A DNA stretch of 64,000 nucleotides from Bin127 sp965203505 (GTDB lineage Bacteria > Chloroflexota > Dehalococcoidia > Lucifugimonadales > Lucifugimonadaceae), in assembly GCA_965203505.1 (NCBI GenBank), contig OZ241880.1:2294001-2358000 (forward strand), given 5' to 3'. This document shows, piece by piece, positions 50,236 to 58,457 of this stretch. The notes beneath the pieces are model-generated. The model worked only from the letters and a program-made list of their open reading frames with translations, was not told the DNA's origin and searched no databases. A program made the position numbers and the translations under genes. Each line of letters opens with the position of its first letter. Within the stretch, counting starts at the first letter, position 1.

Positions 50236-50754
50236 ATGCGGGATCAGATCTGGTACACGATGTTGGATGCTGAAAGACTGTCTAGATACTATGGTCAACT
50301 AGCCACACGTTTTCAGCGAAGGCAATTCTGGTTGAATATCGCCGTCGCATTCTGTTCTTTGGCGGCTGCGTCGGTTCTGTTGGCAAAAATCGACGTGATC
50401 GTATCCGCTGTGTTGTTCTTCGTAGTTTCGGGAGGTGTCATTTGGGGTGTTTTTGCTGACTATTCCAAAAAGGCAGCAATTGCCAACGTTACGACAAGAG
50501 AGTGTTCGGCAATCTCGGTTGAATTGAAGCAGTTGTGGCGCAACCCTGATGTTCCGGGAGCGTTGGAGCGCGCAATCTCGTTGGAACAGAGACTGGACTC
50601 GATTACCCATGTCGGGCTTGAAATCGATGACAAACTGAACCGAAAATGCGCAGAGGAGACGTATGCTTCAGCGAATCAGGAGTTTGGAAATTCGCAAGGG
50701 TGGGGAGCCGAAGCGTCCGACGTCACCTCCTCCACCGCCACCGCCACAACCTAA
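50236..50754 (+). CDS. SLATT-like two-helix membrane protein, copy 2
   Basis: 172 residues, ATG after GGAGGTAGAA. Head MRDQIWYTMLDAERLSRYYG, two membrane helices (FWLNIAVAFCSLAAASVLLA and VIVSAVLFFVVSGGVIWGVF), then a cytosolic helical tail (YSKKAAIANVTTRECSAISV). Same layout as the 37641 gene, including IW...DAERL.YY and (R/K)KA.IA. It is overlapped at its 3' end by the proline-rich microprotein gene; the tail beyond residue 145 may be constrained by that overlap. Confidence 0.7.
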   Translation: MRDQIWYTMLDAERLSRYYGQLATRFQRRQFWLNIAVAFCSLAAASVLLAKIDVIVSAVLFFVVSGGVIWGVFADYSKKAAIANVTTRECSAISVELKQLWRNPDVPGALERAISLEQRLDSITHVGLEIDDKLNRKCAEETYASANQEFGNSQGWGAEASDVTSSTATATT

Positions 50755-50767
50755 GCCTTCTACGTAA
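50663..50767 (+). CDS. Proline-rich microprotein overlapping the SLATT-like gene
   Basis: 34 residues from ATG 50663, in the +1 frame relative to the SLATT-like gene and overlapping it by 92 bp. AGAGGAGAC lies 3-10 bp upstream, a strong internal ribosome site. Product: MLQRIRSLEIRKGGEPKRPT then SPPPPPPQPKPST. It resembles the 37559 microprotein. The Pro run could bind SH3/WW-like or Spc-type partners, or plug the membrane protein; function unknown. Confidence 0.7.
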   Translation: MLQRIRSLEIRKGGEPKRPTSPPPPPPPQPKPST

Positions 50768-50816
50768 ATCCTTCCATCAAATGCTTGTCGATTGGTTTAG
50801 GGTGTTATTTGTCCGT

Positions 50817-50851
50817 CCCTCTGGATTCCGGCTTTCGCCGGAATGACGGGG
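50817..50851. repeat. CCGGCTTTCGCCGG unit
   Basis: CTGGATTCCGGCTTTCGCCG followed by GAATGACGG, an inverted repeat found at least six times in the window, usually next to module B or A. Confidence 0.8.
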
Positions 50852-50909
50852 GTGGTGCAATTGTCCCCGTCGCGAGCGAAGCGTACGCCGTATCGATGGG
50901 GTTGACGCG

Positions 50910-51116
50910 TCAGCCGATCAACCGGTCGATTGTTGCTACCAGTGTTGCGCCTATCAAGGTGGAGGTTACGACCGCTCCGACCATCCATTTGATGAGGCGG
51001 GTTTCGAGTTTGTACAGATCGGCTTTTGTGGGGTAATGTCTGCTGAATTCATCGCGCAGATCGGCGAGTTCTTCTCGGAGGATGGTACGGGTGATTGGTG
51101 ATTCTGAAGTGGTCAT
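50910..51116 (-). CDS. Coiled-coil tail-anchored microprotein (68 aa)
   Basis: 68 residues: ILREELADLRDEFSRHYPTK, then ADLYKLETRLIKWMVGAVVT and a membrane helix ending VATIDRLIG. The KLETRLIKWMVG core nearly matches ELETRLVKWLVG of the 18556 ORF. A CGCGATAAT box lies about 48 bp upstream. Confidence 0.65.
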   Translation of the reverse strand: MTTSESPITRTILREELADLRDEFSRHYPTKADLYKLETRLIKWMVGAVVTSTLIGATLVATIDRLIG

Positions 51117-51163
51117 TGCTACGGTTTGTAATTTGTGTGGATGATTTTTAACGGGATGATCGT

Positions 51164-51169
51164 ATTATC
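51164..51169 (-). promoter_or_regulatory. Putative -10 box of the 50910 microprotein
   Basis: Minus-strand CGCGATAAT, 47 bp before the start, as before secA and the Panacea gene. Confidence 0.4.
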
Positions 51170-51186
51170 GCGCATTTATGTAATGA

Positions 51187-51252
51187 ATGGTCGTGCATAC
51201 CCCGCTCACTTGCTGCGCTCGTGCGCGCCCCTTTCGTTGCACGAAAGGGGCT
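51187..51252. repeat. Palindromic repeat, module A
   Basis: GCATACCCCGCTCACTTGCT, then the GCCCCTTTCGTTGCACGAAA hairpin. It ends 6 bp from the sulfatase stop. Confidence 0.85.
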
Positions 51253-51258
51253 GAGTGT

Positions 51259-52773
51259 CTAGCGCATGCCGGCGACGTAGCCTACGCCGGGGTAGATGTC
51301 GGGGAGGGCTAGGCGGTCGTTGTTTTGGTCTTGCCATGCTCGGATGCGGCGGGCTAGGTTGACTGCGATTTCGCCGTGTTGTTCGTCGTAGAAGAGGTTG
51401 GTGGTCTCGTAGGGGTCGTCGTTGAGGTTGTAGAGTTCGCAGAAGTCGCCTACTGCTAGGTTGAGTTTCCAGCCGTCGGAGGTGATGATTACGCGGTGGG
51501 GTATGTCGCGCTGGAGTTCAAGGGGCGACATTGGGAGTGTGAGGCCGTCGAGGCCGCGACCGTGCCAAGCGATGATGACGTCGTTGCCTTCGAGGGTGGA
51601 GTTTCCGGCGATGACGTCGGCTTTGGATTCGCCTTGGAGCATGTCGGGGAGTTCGCAACCCATCAGGTCCAAGAGTGTTGGTACGGTGTCGATATGGGAG
51701 TAGCGCCCGGGGATGCGCTGTCCTTCGAGCCAGGGAACGCGGATGAGCATAGGAACGCGGACGGTGTCTTCGTACATGACCATCTTGTGGAGGATGTAGT
51801 GATCGCCGAGTTGGTCGCCGTGTTCGCTGGTGAATACGACAATGGTGTTTTCGGCGAGGCCGAGTTCGTCGAGTTTGTTTAGGATTTTTTCGATGGCGCG
51901 GTCGAGTAGGGTTACTAGCCCGGCGTAACGGGCTTGGATTTGGCGGAGGTCTGCCTCCTCTTGTCCGGGTGGTGAGATGAGTTCGCCGCGGAGTTCTCTG
52001 GCGGCGGTGGGTGCGGCCCAGTCTTCGCCCGTCTTGTAGAGCTGTGCCATGAGTTGGTGCATCAGCGAAGCGGTGTCGGGCGGGTCCTCCATGAAGATCG
52101 GCGATTCAGGGATCGAGTCGGGATCGTAGTAGTCGTTGAGGGGGCCGGTGTAAGGGAAGTGTGGTTCGAGGAAGTTGACGTATAGGGCGAAGGGGTTGTC
52201 TTGGTTTCGTTCGAGGAATTTGCTGACTTCGCGTCCGAGATAGGAAGCTTTGGTGTGCTCTTCGGGTAGATCGTGTGCGAATGGGCGACTGAAGACGCGG
52301 AGTCCGCCGACCTCGGTGTTGGGTTCATAGCCTTGCGAGATCAGGTAGTGGTGGTACGGGCTGAACTCGTTTTCGATATCGGGGTTGTCGCTCCAGACGC
52401 GGTACAGATCTTCGATGGGGTGCCACTCGTCGAAGCCTCGGCGTTTGCCGATCTCATCGCCGAGGTGCCACTTGCCGAAGTAGGCTTTGTGGTAGTCGTC
52501 GGGGATGTGATCGACGATAGTGTCGACTTCGTCGGGTAGCGGGACGTTGTTCTTGTAGGCACCGTTCGTGTGGGGCCAGGTTCCGGTCATGATTGTGGAG
52601 CGGGAGGGCGTGCAGATGGGGGATGAGACGTAGCAGTTCTCGATGACGGATCCGGTGTCGGCGAGGCGGTTCATGCCGGGCGTCTCGATCCAGTGATTAC
52701 CGTAGGCGGCCATGGTGTCGGCGCGCTGCTGGTCGGAGAATATGAAGAGGAGGTTGGGGCGGGTTGGGGGCAT
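51259..52773 (-). CDS. Type I sulfatase (arylsulfatase family)
   Basis: 504 residues. N-terminal metal site PNLLFIFSDQQRADTM; formylglycine motif SPICTPSRSTIMTGTWPHTN (Cys-x-Pro-Ser-Arg, Cys near residue 54); GKWHLGDE, and the C-terminal metal site FTSEHGDQLGDH. No signal peptide, so probably cytoplasmic. It hydrolyses sulfate esters, or phosphonate esters if of the phosphonate monoesterase branch. An anaerobic or FGE-type maturase would be needed; none is seen nearby. Confidence 0.93.
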   Translation of the reverse strand: MPPTRPNLLFIFSDQQRADTMAAYGNHWIETPGMNRLADTGSVIENCYVSSPICTPSRSTIMTGTWPHTNGAYKNNVPLPDEVDTIVDHIPDDYHKAYFGKWHLGDEIGKRRGFDEWHPIEDLYRVWSDNPDIENEFSPYHHYLISQGYEPNTEVGGLRVFSRPFAHDLPEEHTKASYLGREVSKFLERNQDNPFALYVNFLEPHFPYTGPLNDYYDPDSIPESPIFMEDPPDTASLMHQLMAQLYKTGEDWAAPTAARELRGELISPPGQEEADLRQIQARYAGLVTLLDRAIEKILNKLDELGLAENTIVVFTSEHGDQLGDHYILHKMVMYEDTVRVPMLIRVPWLEGQRIPGRYSHIDTVPTLLDLMGCELPDMLQGESKADVIAGNSTLEGNDVIIAWHGRGLDGLTLPMSPLELQRDIPHRVIITSDGWKLNLAVGDFCELYNLNDDPYETTNLFYDEQHGEIAVNLARRIRAWQDQNNDRLALPDIYPGVGYVAGMR

Positions 52774-52797
52774 GGGGTGAGGGATGATTTGGGTGGA

Positions 52798-52803
52798 ATT
52801 CTA
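52798..52803 (-). promoter_or_regulatory. Putative -10 box of the sulfatase
   Basis: TAGAAT on the minus strand, 24 bp before the start codon. Confidence 0.4.
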
Positions 52804-52848
52804 GGAATTATGCATTCGTCCCATGGGAATCACAACGGCAACTCCAAA

Positions 52849-53196
52849 TCAGACCAATCGTTTGTCAATGTAACGGTCAATCAACCTAACCAGGCGATTT
52901 CGTTCCCACCGCGTCAATGGTTGACCTAAACCGAATACGGAGATTTTGCGTTCTGCTCCAAATAACGCGATGCCGACAGGCACAGTGGTCTCGTTGCCGC
53001 CCGTCCGCACGACGATCCTGTTCGCTGCTAAGATCAACTCCTTCGAATCTTCCGACAAGTAGCGAGGTTCGAAACGGTTTTTCGTTTCGAAATTCCACAT
53101 CCAGTCCCACTCGCGAGTGGCTTCGACCTGTTTAATGCAGTCGATATGCTTGGTCTGGAATATTCTGAAAACCGATCTCCACATGACAAATTGCAT
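52849..53196 (-). CDS. Hypothetical protein
   Basis: 115 residues, Arg/Trp-rich: VEATREWDWMWNFETKNRFE then ILAANRIVVRTGGNETTVP and VFGLGQPLTRWERNRLVRLI. Soluble alpha/beta. No family recognised. It stands alone between the sulfatase and the divergent small-gene pair. Confidence 0.5.
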   Translation of the reverse strand: MQFVMWRSVFRIFQTKHIDCIKQVEATREWDWMWNFETKNRFEPRYLSEDSKELILAANRIVVRTGGNETTVPVGIALFGAERKISVFGLGQPLTRWERNRLVRLIDRYIDKRLV

Positions 53197-53406
53197 ATTA
53201 GCGGCCTCGCCGTTTCGACACCATGGCTGTTCAGATGGGACCTCCGAATCGCTGGTGTTAGAGAAGATTGTGAGAAGGTGCAGTGGTATGAAACTGCGGT
53301 GCCACTTGAATTTTTGCTTGACAGATTCTAAGGATCGTGTTAATCATTTATAAGTGCGTGTTAATCAATGTACTGCGCGCTCACTTTTCCATTGAGGTTG
53401 AGCAAC

Positions 53407-53814
53407 ATGGAGCCTATCAAGTTTTTAATACAGGTAAATCACCGCCCAGACGGTCGGTTTGATGCGTTCTGCGAGAACATGCCTGAAGAGATTGTGTCTG
53501 GAGAGACGCATGAAGCCGTGGCGGACAAAGTCGCGGAGGTCGTGCGCGAAAAGGCAATGGCGTTAGCGCGGCGAGAAGCCGAGTTGGATGAACCCGACAG
53601 AAGTTTCTTGAACGACGCGTTACGCATTTCACAGATGCACCAAGGGGCTTCTGACGAGTGGTTGCCGATGAAATTCGACGAAGAGGGAGTCAGTCTTGGA
53701 GAACCGTTCGGTGCGCCTCAAGTTGTCTCGATACAATTCGCGACGTCTACAGGATCTGTTTCCAATCGGCCGACAGAGCCGGCTGTACGAGAGCTTAGAG
53801 AGCTTGCGGGATGA
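53407..53814 (+). CDS. HicB-like antitoxin candidate of an overlapping pair
   Basis: 135 residues from ATG 53407. The N-terminus EPIKFLIQVNHRPDGRFDAF, then ENMPEEIVSGETHEAVADKV, has the HicB-like strand-strand-helix pattern. The C-terminal 40 residues (EGVSLGEPFGAPQVVSIQFA onward) overlap the next gene and look less constrained. A TTGACA lies about 75 bp upstream. Confidence 0.5.
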   Translation: MEPIKFLIQVNHRPDGRFDAFCENMPEEIVSGETHEAVADKVAEVVREKAMALARREAELDEPDRSFLNDALRISQMHQGASDEWLPMKFDEEGVSLGEPFGAPQVVSIQFATSTGSVSNRPTEPAVRELRELAG

Positions 53815-53974
53815 TCCGACGACTAGCAACCCGTGCGTTTTAGCTAGGTTGATGCCGCCGGTGGTGCTGTACTACTTCAACGATGGGTCTTACCGGATCG
53901 CATACTCATTGGGCTACTTGCCGGACGAAAACGTCTATGAAGTTGCTATCTACTCGATAGAAGAGGTTTCGTAA
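53696..53974 (+). CDS. RelE/ParE-like toxin candidate, overlapping start
   Basis: 92 residues from TTG 53696, after GAGGGAGTC. The helix RQSRLYESLESLRDDPTTSN followed by LMPPVVLYYFNDGSYRIAYS and YEVAIYSIEEV fits the RelE/ParE fold (helix, then Arg/Tyr-containing strands, last strand with I..I). It overlaps the upstream gene by 119 bp, unusual for a toxin-antitoxin pair. A later start would shorten the overlap, but no better start codon is seen. Confidence 0.5.
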   Translation: MENRSVRLKLSRYNSRRLQDLFPIGRQSRLYESLESLRDDPTTSNPCVLARLMPPVVLYYFNDGSYRIAYSLGYLPDENVYEVAIYSIEEVS

Positions 53975-53987
53975 AGTTGGTTTGGGT

Positions 53988-54108
53988 CGCGCCCCCTTCG
54001 TCCTTCTGCCACGTCGTAGCCGTAGTTACTCTGCGTGGCACATTTCCCCCGCGAGCGGGGGCAACCCTGCCGCGCACCGCACCGGGCGACCACGAGGGTT
54101 CGCCCCTA
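53988..54108. repeat. Variant module B' plus GCGACCAC unit
   Basis: B' with TCCTTCTGCCACGTCGTAGC (53993-54070) then GGGCGACCACGAGGGTTCGC (54083-54108). The last bases (CTACG) contain the oppF stop codon (TAG). Confidence 0.8.
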
Positions 54109-55149
54109 CGAGGCGTTTGCGAATACGGAGCGGAGGTCGGGGGCTAGGTGGACTGAGGATTCGGGATAGCGGTAGCAGCGGGTGATGCGGTTTTGGGCGG
54201 TGCGGTATAGGGGTGGGTCGGCGGTGGTGCATTCGTCCATGCGTAGGGGGCAGCGGTCGTAGAAGTTGCAGCCGGTGAGTTCGATTTCGTCTTCGTCTCG
54301 GGTTTCCTGTTCTCTGCCCCATTGTGTTTCGGGATCGGGTTGTGGGATGGAGGAGACGAGGAGCTGGGTGTATGGATGCGTGGGATCGTTGATTACGGAG
54401 TCGACGCTTCCGGCTTCGGCGACGCGGCCTTTGTATAGGACGATGATGTTCTCGGCGATCTGGTAGGCGGTTGTGAGGTCGTGGGTGATGTAGAGGATGG
54501 AGATGCCGAGGTCTTGGTTCATCGTGCGCAAGGTCTCGAGGATGGTGGCGCGGAGCGAGGCGTCGACCATGGACACTGGTTCATCGGCGACGATGATTTT
54601 GGGTTTGAGCATGACGGCTCTTGCGACCATGACGCGTTGGCGTTGTCCGCCGCTGAGTTGGTGGGGGTGGCGTCCCAGCGTTTCTTCGGGTCGCAGGCCT
54701 ACCGTCCTCAAGGCATCCATCACGATGTCGTCGGCCTCGGATTTGGATGAGGCGAGTTTGTAGCGTCGGATCGGTGTTCTGAGGACGTGGTCGACCTTGT
54801 AGAAGGGGTTGTATGACTCGAAGGGGTCTTGGAAGATGACTTGGACTTCGCGTCGGAAATCGGAGAATTGGGCGCGGTTCATTTTCGCAACGTCGGTGCC
54901 GCGGTAGATTACTTCGCCGGATGTGGGTTCGACTAGTCCGAGCACCGTTCGGGCGAGGGTTGTCTTTCCGCTGCCGCTCTCCCCTGCTATTGCGGTTATG
55001 GTCGGTGGAGTCTCTGGGACGCTGAAGGTGACCGTGTCGAGGGCGCGAGTGTAGTGCTTTCGGAAGGTGCCGGAGACGAAGGTCTTGCTGATGCTGTCGG
55101 CTCGGAGGATGGGTTCGGAGCCGTTTATGGTGGCCGTCTGCGTCGTCAT
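54106..55149 (-). CDS. Oligopeptide ABC transporter ATPase (OppF/DppF type)
   Basis: 347 residues. Walker A GESGSGKTTLARTVLGL, Q-loop VIFQDPFESYNPF, signature QLSGGQRQRVMVARA, Walker B IIVADEPVSMVD, and a C-terminal Cys-rich oligopeptide-transporter motif (GCNFYDRCPLRMDECTTADP) that can bind Fe-S. Last gene of the operon; ATGA overlap with the D-type ATPase. Its stop lies within the neighbouring repeat. Confidence 0.94.
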   Translation of the reverse strand: MTTQTATINGSEPILRADSISKTFVSGTFRKHYTRALDTVTFSVPETPPTITAIAGESGSGKTTLARTVLGLVEPTSGEVIYRGTDVAKMNRAQFSDFRREVQVIFQDPFESYNPFYKVDHVLRTPIRRYKLASSKSEADDIVMDALRTVGLRPEETLGRHPHQLSGGQRQRVMVARAVMLKPKIIVADEPVSMVDASLRATILETLRTMNQDLGISILYITHDLTTAYQIAENIIVLYKGRVAEAGSVDSVINDPTHPYTQLLVSSIPQPDPETQWGREQETRDEDEIELTGCNFYDRCPLRMDECTTADPPLYRTAQNRITRCYRYPESSVHLAPDLRSVFANAS

Positions 55150-56147
55150 ACGCCGACCTCCTGTCCGTCGTCATCGCCGTAGAGGTGGCAGGCGGCCAAT
55201 CGTCCTGGGTCGAGCTCGCGGGTTACTGGTATGTCTTGTTGACATATCTCCATGGCTTCTGGGCATCGGGTGTGGAAGACGCAACCGGGCGGCGGTCGTA
55301 GGAGTGATGGTGGGAGACCGGGGATGCCGACGAGTTGTCGTTTGCTGCGGGTGTCTGGGAGGCTGGAGATTAGGAGTCTTGTGTAGGGGTGTTTCGGGTC
55401 TTTGAAGATGTTGGAAACGGGTCCGATTTCGACGATTTTGCCGCCGTACATGATGCCGATTCGGGATGCGAACTGTGCCATGAGTCCCATGTCGTGTCCG
55501 ATCATTATGGCGGCTGCACCGATGCGTTCTTGGACTTCGCGCAGGGTTTGGACGACCTGTTTTTGGACGACGACGTCGAGGGCGCTGGTGGGCTCGTCGG
55601 CGACGATAACGGATGGGTTCATCGAAATGGCGATGGCGATGGAGACGCGTTGCTTCATGCCGCCGCTGAGTTCGTGGGGGAAGCGTGAGGCGACGTCGGG
55701 ATGAAGTCCGACGCTTGAGAGCAGTTCGGCGACGCGGCCGTTGAACTCACCGGTGCTCATGCTCACTTTGTGGTCTTTCAGTCCGTCGATGACCTGATCT
55801 CGGATTCGCATGACGGGGTTGAGGGAGTTGAGCGCGCCTTGGGGCACCATTGCGATTTCGGAGAGTCGGCGGAGGCGGACCTGCTCGTCGTTGTCGTCAA
55901 GCAGGTTTGAGCCGTTCAACAGGATGCTGCCGCCTTCGATGCGTGCGGGTTCCTTGTGTGCCATCATGAGGGCGAGGGCGATGGTGGATTTTCCGGAACC
56001 GGATTCGCCTACTAGCCCCAGTCGTTCGCCTTTCTTGAGTTCGAACGATACTCCGTCGACGGCTTTTACGGGTCCTCGGCGGGTGTGATAGTAGACCTTG
56101 AGGTCTTTCACCACTAACGGGGCATCGGTTGCGATCGCGGTGGTCAT
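55146..56147 (-). CDS. Oligopeptide ABC transporter ATPase (OppD/DppD type)
   Basis: 333 residues from ATG 56147, which overlaps the upstream permease stop; longer open frame rejected. Walker A GESGSGKSTIALALMM, MVPQGALNSLNPVM, signature ELSGGMKQRVSIAIA, Walker B VIVADEPTSALD, and a C-terminal GCVFHTRCPEAMEIC cluster. Pairs with the F-type ATPase to drive uptake. Confidence 0.94.
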   Translation of the reverse strand: MTTAIATDAPLVVKDLKVYYHTRRGPVKAVDGVSFELKKGERLGLVGESGSGKSTIALALMMAHKEPARIEGGSILLNGSNLLDDNDEQVRLRRLSEIAMVPQGALNSLNPVMRIRDQVIDGLKDHKVSMSTGEFNGRVAELLSSVGLHPDVASRFPHELSGGMKQRVSIAIAISMNPSVIVADEPTSALDVVVQKQVVQTLREVQERIGAAAIMIGHDMGLMAQFASRIGIMYGGKIVEIGPVSNIFKDPKHPYTRLLISSLPDTRSKRQLVGIPGLPPSLLRPPPGCVFHTRCPEAMEICQQDIPVTRELDPGRLAACHLYGDDDGQEVGV

Positions 56148-57115
56148 ACTGATGTGCGGAGCCTTGGGTTGGCTATCTGGTCGAGTCCTGCGGTGACCAT
56201 GAACAGTCCGACGACGAAGATGGCGATCACCAAGATGGGCGGTCCGAACCACCACCACATGCCCTGCGGCACAGCGCCGAATCGGATGAACCAGAATGCC
56301 ATGAGGCCGAGGTTAGGTTCGTTCTGGGGGCCGAGACCGAGGGCGGATAGGCCGATGGAGAGGAGGATGGCGCCTGCGACGGCACCGACGAATGCGGCGG
56401 CGATGAAGGGCGCGAGGTTGGGTATCAACTCGGTGAGGACGATCTCCATATCGCCTTGGCCGTTGAATTTGGAGACCTCGACGTACGCTCGGTTCTTCAG
56501 GGTGAGCACTTGAGCGCGGACGACGCGCGCGGTGCCCATCCATGAGATGCCTCCGATAAGGATTCCGAGCTGTTCGACGGTCAGTTGATCCAAGTAGGCG
56601 CTGATAGTAATCAGCAGAATCAGACCTGGAATCGTGATCAGAGCATCGCTGAGAACCACTACGACGCCGTCGATCCACCCTCCGAAATATCCGGCTAGGA
56701 AACCAAGCAACGTGCCGATTCCGATGCCGATAATGCCGGCGATGAGCCCCATCCAAAGCGTGCCAAGAGTGCCGTAGGCGACATAAGCGAATATGTCGAT
56801 GGCGAACTGGTCGGATCCGAACCAGTACTTCGTTGACGGTCGGAGGCGTGGTGCGGCCCTAAGTTTGACCTCTCCGCTGGCGGTCTCCTTTTCCGCCATT
56901 GTGTAGCCAACTTCGGTGCGTTCTTCATCGATGACGATTGAGCCGATGACGGCGAAAAGAACGATGAACAGAATCAGGAACAAGCCGCCGAAAAGCAGTT
57001 TGTTTCGGCCCATGGTGTACGTGATGCGCGAGCCGATGCTTTCAGATTCAAAAACGGTTTCGTCGTAGCCGCTCTGAACTTGGGGATCTAGGGGCGTTGT
57101 TGCGTTGTTTGCCAT
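56144..57115 (-). CDS. Oligopeptide ABC transporter permease (OppC/DppC type)
   Basis: 323 residues from ATG 57115; a longer frame from 57739 is the shadow of the upstream permease. The N-terminal helix GGLFLILFIVLFAVIGSIVI, periplasmic region ending KYWFGSDQFAIDIFAYVAYG, then five more helices. The EAA-like loop is seen as NRAYVEVSKFNGQGDMEIVL. Sits 5 bp after the B-type permease gene. Confidence 0.92.
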   Translation of the reverse strand: MANNATTPLDPQVQSGYDETVFESESIGSRITYTMGRNKLLFGGLFLILFIVLFAVIGSIVIDEERTEVGYTMAEKETASGEVKLRAAPRLRPSTKYWFGSDQFAIDIFAYVAYGTLGTLWMGLIAGIIGIGIGTLLGFLAGYFGGWIDGVVVVLSDALITIPGLILLITISAYLDQLTVEQLGILIGGISWMGTARVVRAQVLTLKNRAYVEVSKFNGQGDMEIVLTELIPNLAPFIAAAFVGAVAGAILLSIGLSALGLGPQNEPNLGLMAFWFIRFGAVPQGMWWWFGPPILVIAIFVVGLFMVTAGLDQIANPRLRTSV

Positions 57116-57120
57116 CGCGT

Positions 57121-58128
57121 TTATGCGGCCCGATACCGTATGCGAGGATCGATGAGGGGGTAGATCATATCGACGATGAAGAGCATTAATCCGATGGCGA
57201 ATATGACATACATCAGAACGCCTTGGATTACGAAGAAGTCGTTGCTCGTGATCGCCGTGTAGAGAAGGTTTCCGATGCCGGGATACGCGAATAAGACTTC
57301 GACGAGGACGGAGCCGGAGACGACGAAGCCAAGGTTTATGGCGAGCCCGGTGACTTGAGGCAGCAAGGCGTTGCGGACGGCGTAACGGAGGAAGATTCTT
57401 CGTTCTTTCAAGCCTTTGAATTCGGCGAGTTTGATGAAGTCGTCGCCCATCGTGGTGACCATCATTCCGCGCATTCCGAGTCCCCAGAATCCGATGCTGG
57501 AGAGGATGATTGCGGCGGCCGGCAGGATGGCGTGTTCGACGATGTCGATGATCGACGTCAAGGTCAATGAAGGCGGTATCGCGAAGTCGTGCGCGCCTCC
57601 GCCGGGCAGCAATGGCCAGAAGACGGTAAATGCCCACATCATCAAGAGTCCCAAGAGATAGAACGGGACCGCTGTAACGATGAGCAAAAGAGGCACGACG
57701 AATGCGATGGCGACAGGAGTTCGTGTCCATCCGAGCCATGCGCCGAAGAATGATCCGATCAGTGCCGCCATGATCGTGGTGACGCCGACAAGGCCAATTG
57801 TCCAGGGCAAGGATTGATGTATTTCTTCAGTAACCTTGGCCGGGAAGTACCTGATCGACTGACCGAAATCGAGCCGGGATAGCGCGACCCAGTAGTTGAC
57901 GTATTGTTTCCACAGCGGGTTGTTGAGTCCGAACCTCTCTTCGTAGCTGGCGATCATTTCCTCGACGTTGGAGATGTTCACGCCTCCAGCGTTTTGGAGA
58001 AGCTGGTTCATCGCCTCTTCGATAGGGTTTGTGGGGCGGAGGCGTGGGACGGCGAAGTTGAGCGTGCCGGCGACGAAGATGATGAGCACGAACATGCCCA
58101 GCCGTTTGAGGACGTAGTCGAGAGTCAT
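57121..58128 (-). CDS. Oligopeptide ABC transporter permease (OppB/DppB type)
   Basis: 335 residues, first gene of the operon. N-terminal helix FVLIIFVAGTLNFAVPRLRP with the NPIEEAMNQ start of the large periplasmic loop (RFGLNNPLWKQYVNYWVALS), then five helices. The EAA-type loop is GDDFIKLAEFKGLKERRIFL. The gene is divergent from the binding-protein gene, so both are probably controlled from the 330-bp region between them. Confidence 0.93.
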   Translation of the reverse strand: MTLDYVLKRLGMFVLIIFVAGTLNFAVPRLRPTNPIEEAMNQLLQNAGGVNISNVEEMIASYEERFGLNNPLWKQYVNYWVALSRLDFGQSIRYFPAKVTEEIHQSLPWTIGLVGVTTIMAALIGSFFGAWLGWTRTPVAIAFVVPLLLIVTAVPFYLLGLLMMWAFTVFWPLLPGGGAHDFAIPPSLTLTSIIDIVEHAILPAAAIILSSIGFWGLGMRGMMVTTMGDDFIKLAEFKGLKERRIFLRYAVRNALLPQVTGLAINLGFVVSGSVLVEVLFAYPGIGNLLYTAITSNDFFVIQGVLMYVIFAIGLMLFIVDMIYPLIDPRIRYRAA

Positions 58129-58301
58129 ACGACGACGGTCCTATCTCGAGAATGTGGCAGAGTAGGCAATTCGATTGGGGAGATCAATGGGTCGGTTGGT
58201 CAAATCGAACGTCAAAAATGTTACACGACGCCGAGTCCAGTTTCCACAACCATCTCGGTTGGCGCGACGGCGGCAAGGCATCATCGCGGGTCTTTCTCCG
58301 A

Positions 58302-58330
58302 TTGACTCGGCTTGTGAATTGATATAGATT
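58302..58330 (+). promoter_or_regulatory. Putative promoter of the binding-protein gene
   Basis: TTGACT (58302-58307), 17 bp, TAGATT (58325-58330), about 130 bp before the start. The intergenic region 58129-58457 holds no gene; no clear operator was seen. Confidence 0.4.
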
Positions 58331-58457
58331 ATGCGCATTCGTGCGGAATCCTAACGCACGAACTGTGCGCGCTCGCGCTGGTGAAGTTTGTCGTGACAAA
58401 CCGTAATCTGTCCGGGCGCCAAGGTAGGTTGAAATTCAGCTCTAGGAGCAATTTGCA

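Noticed and set aside
56144..57739. 531-residue version of the OppC-like permease
   Set aside because: The N-terminal 208 residues are a shadow of the OppB-like gene; a normal OppC start is at 57115.
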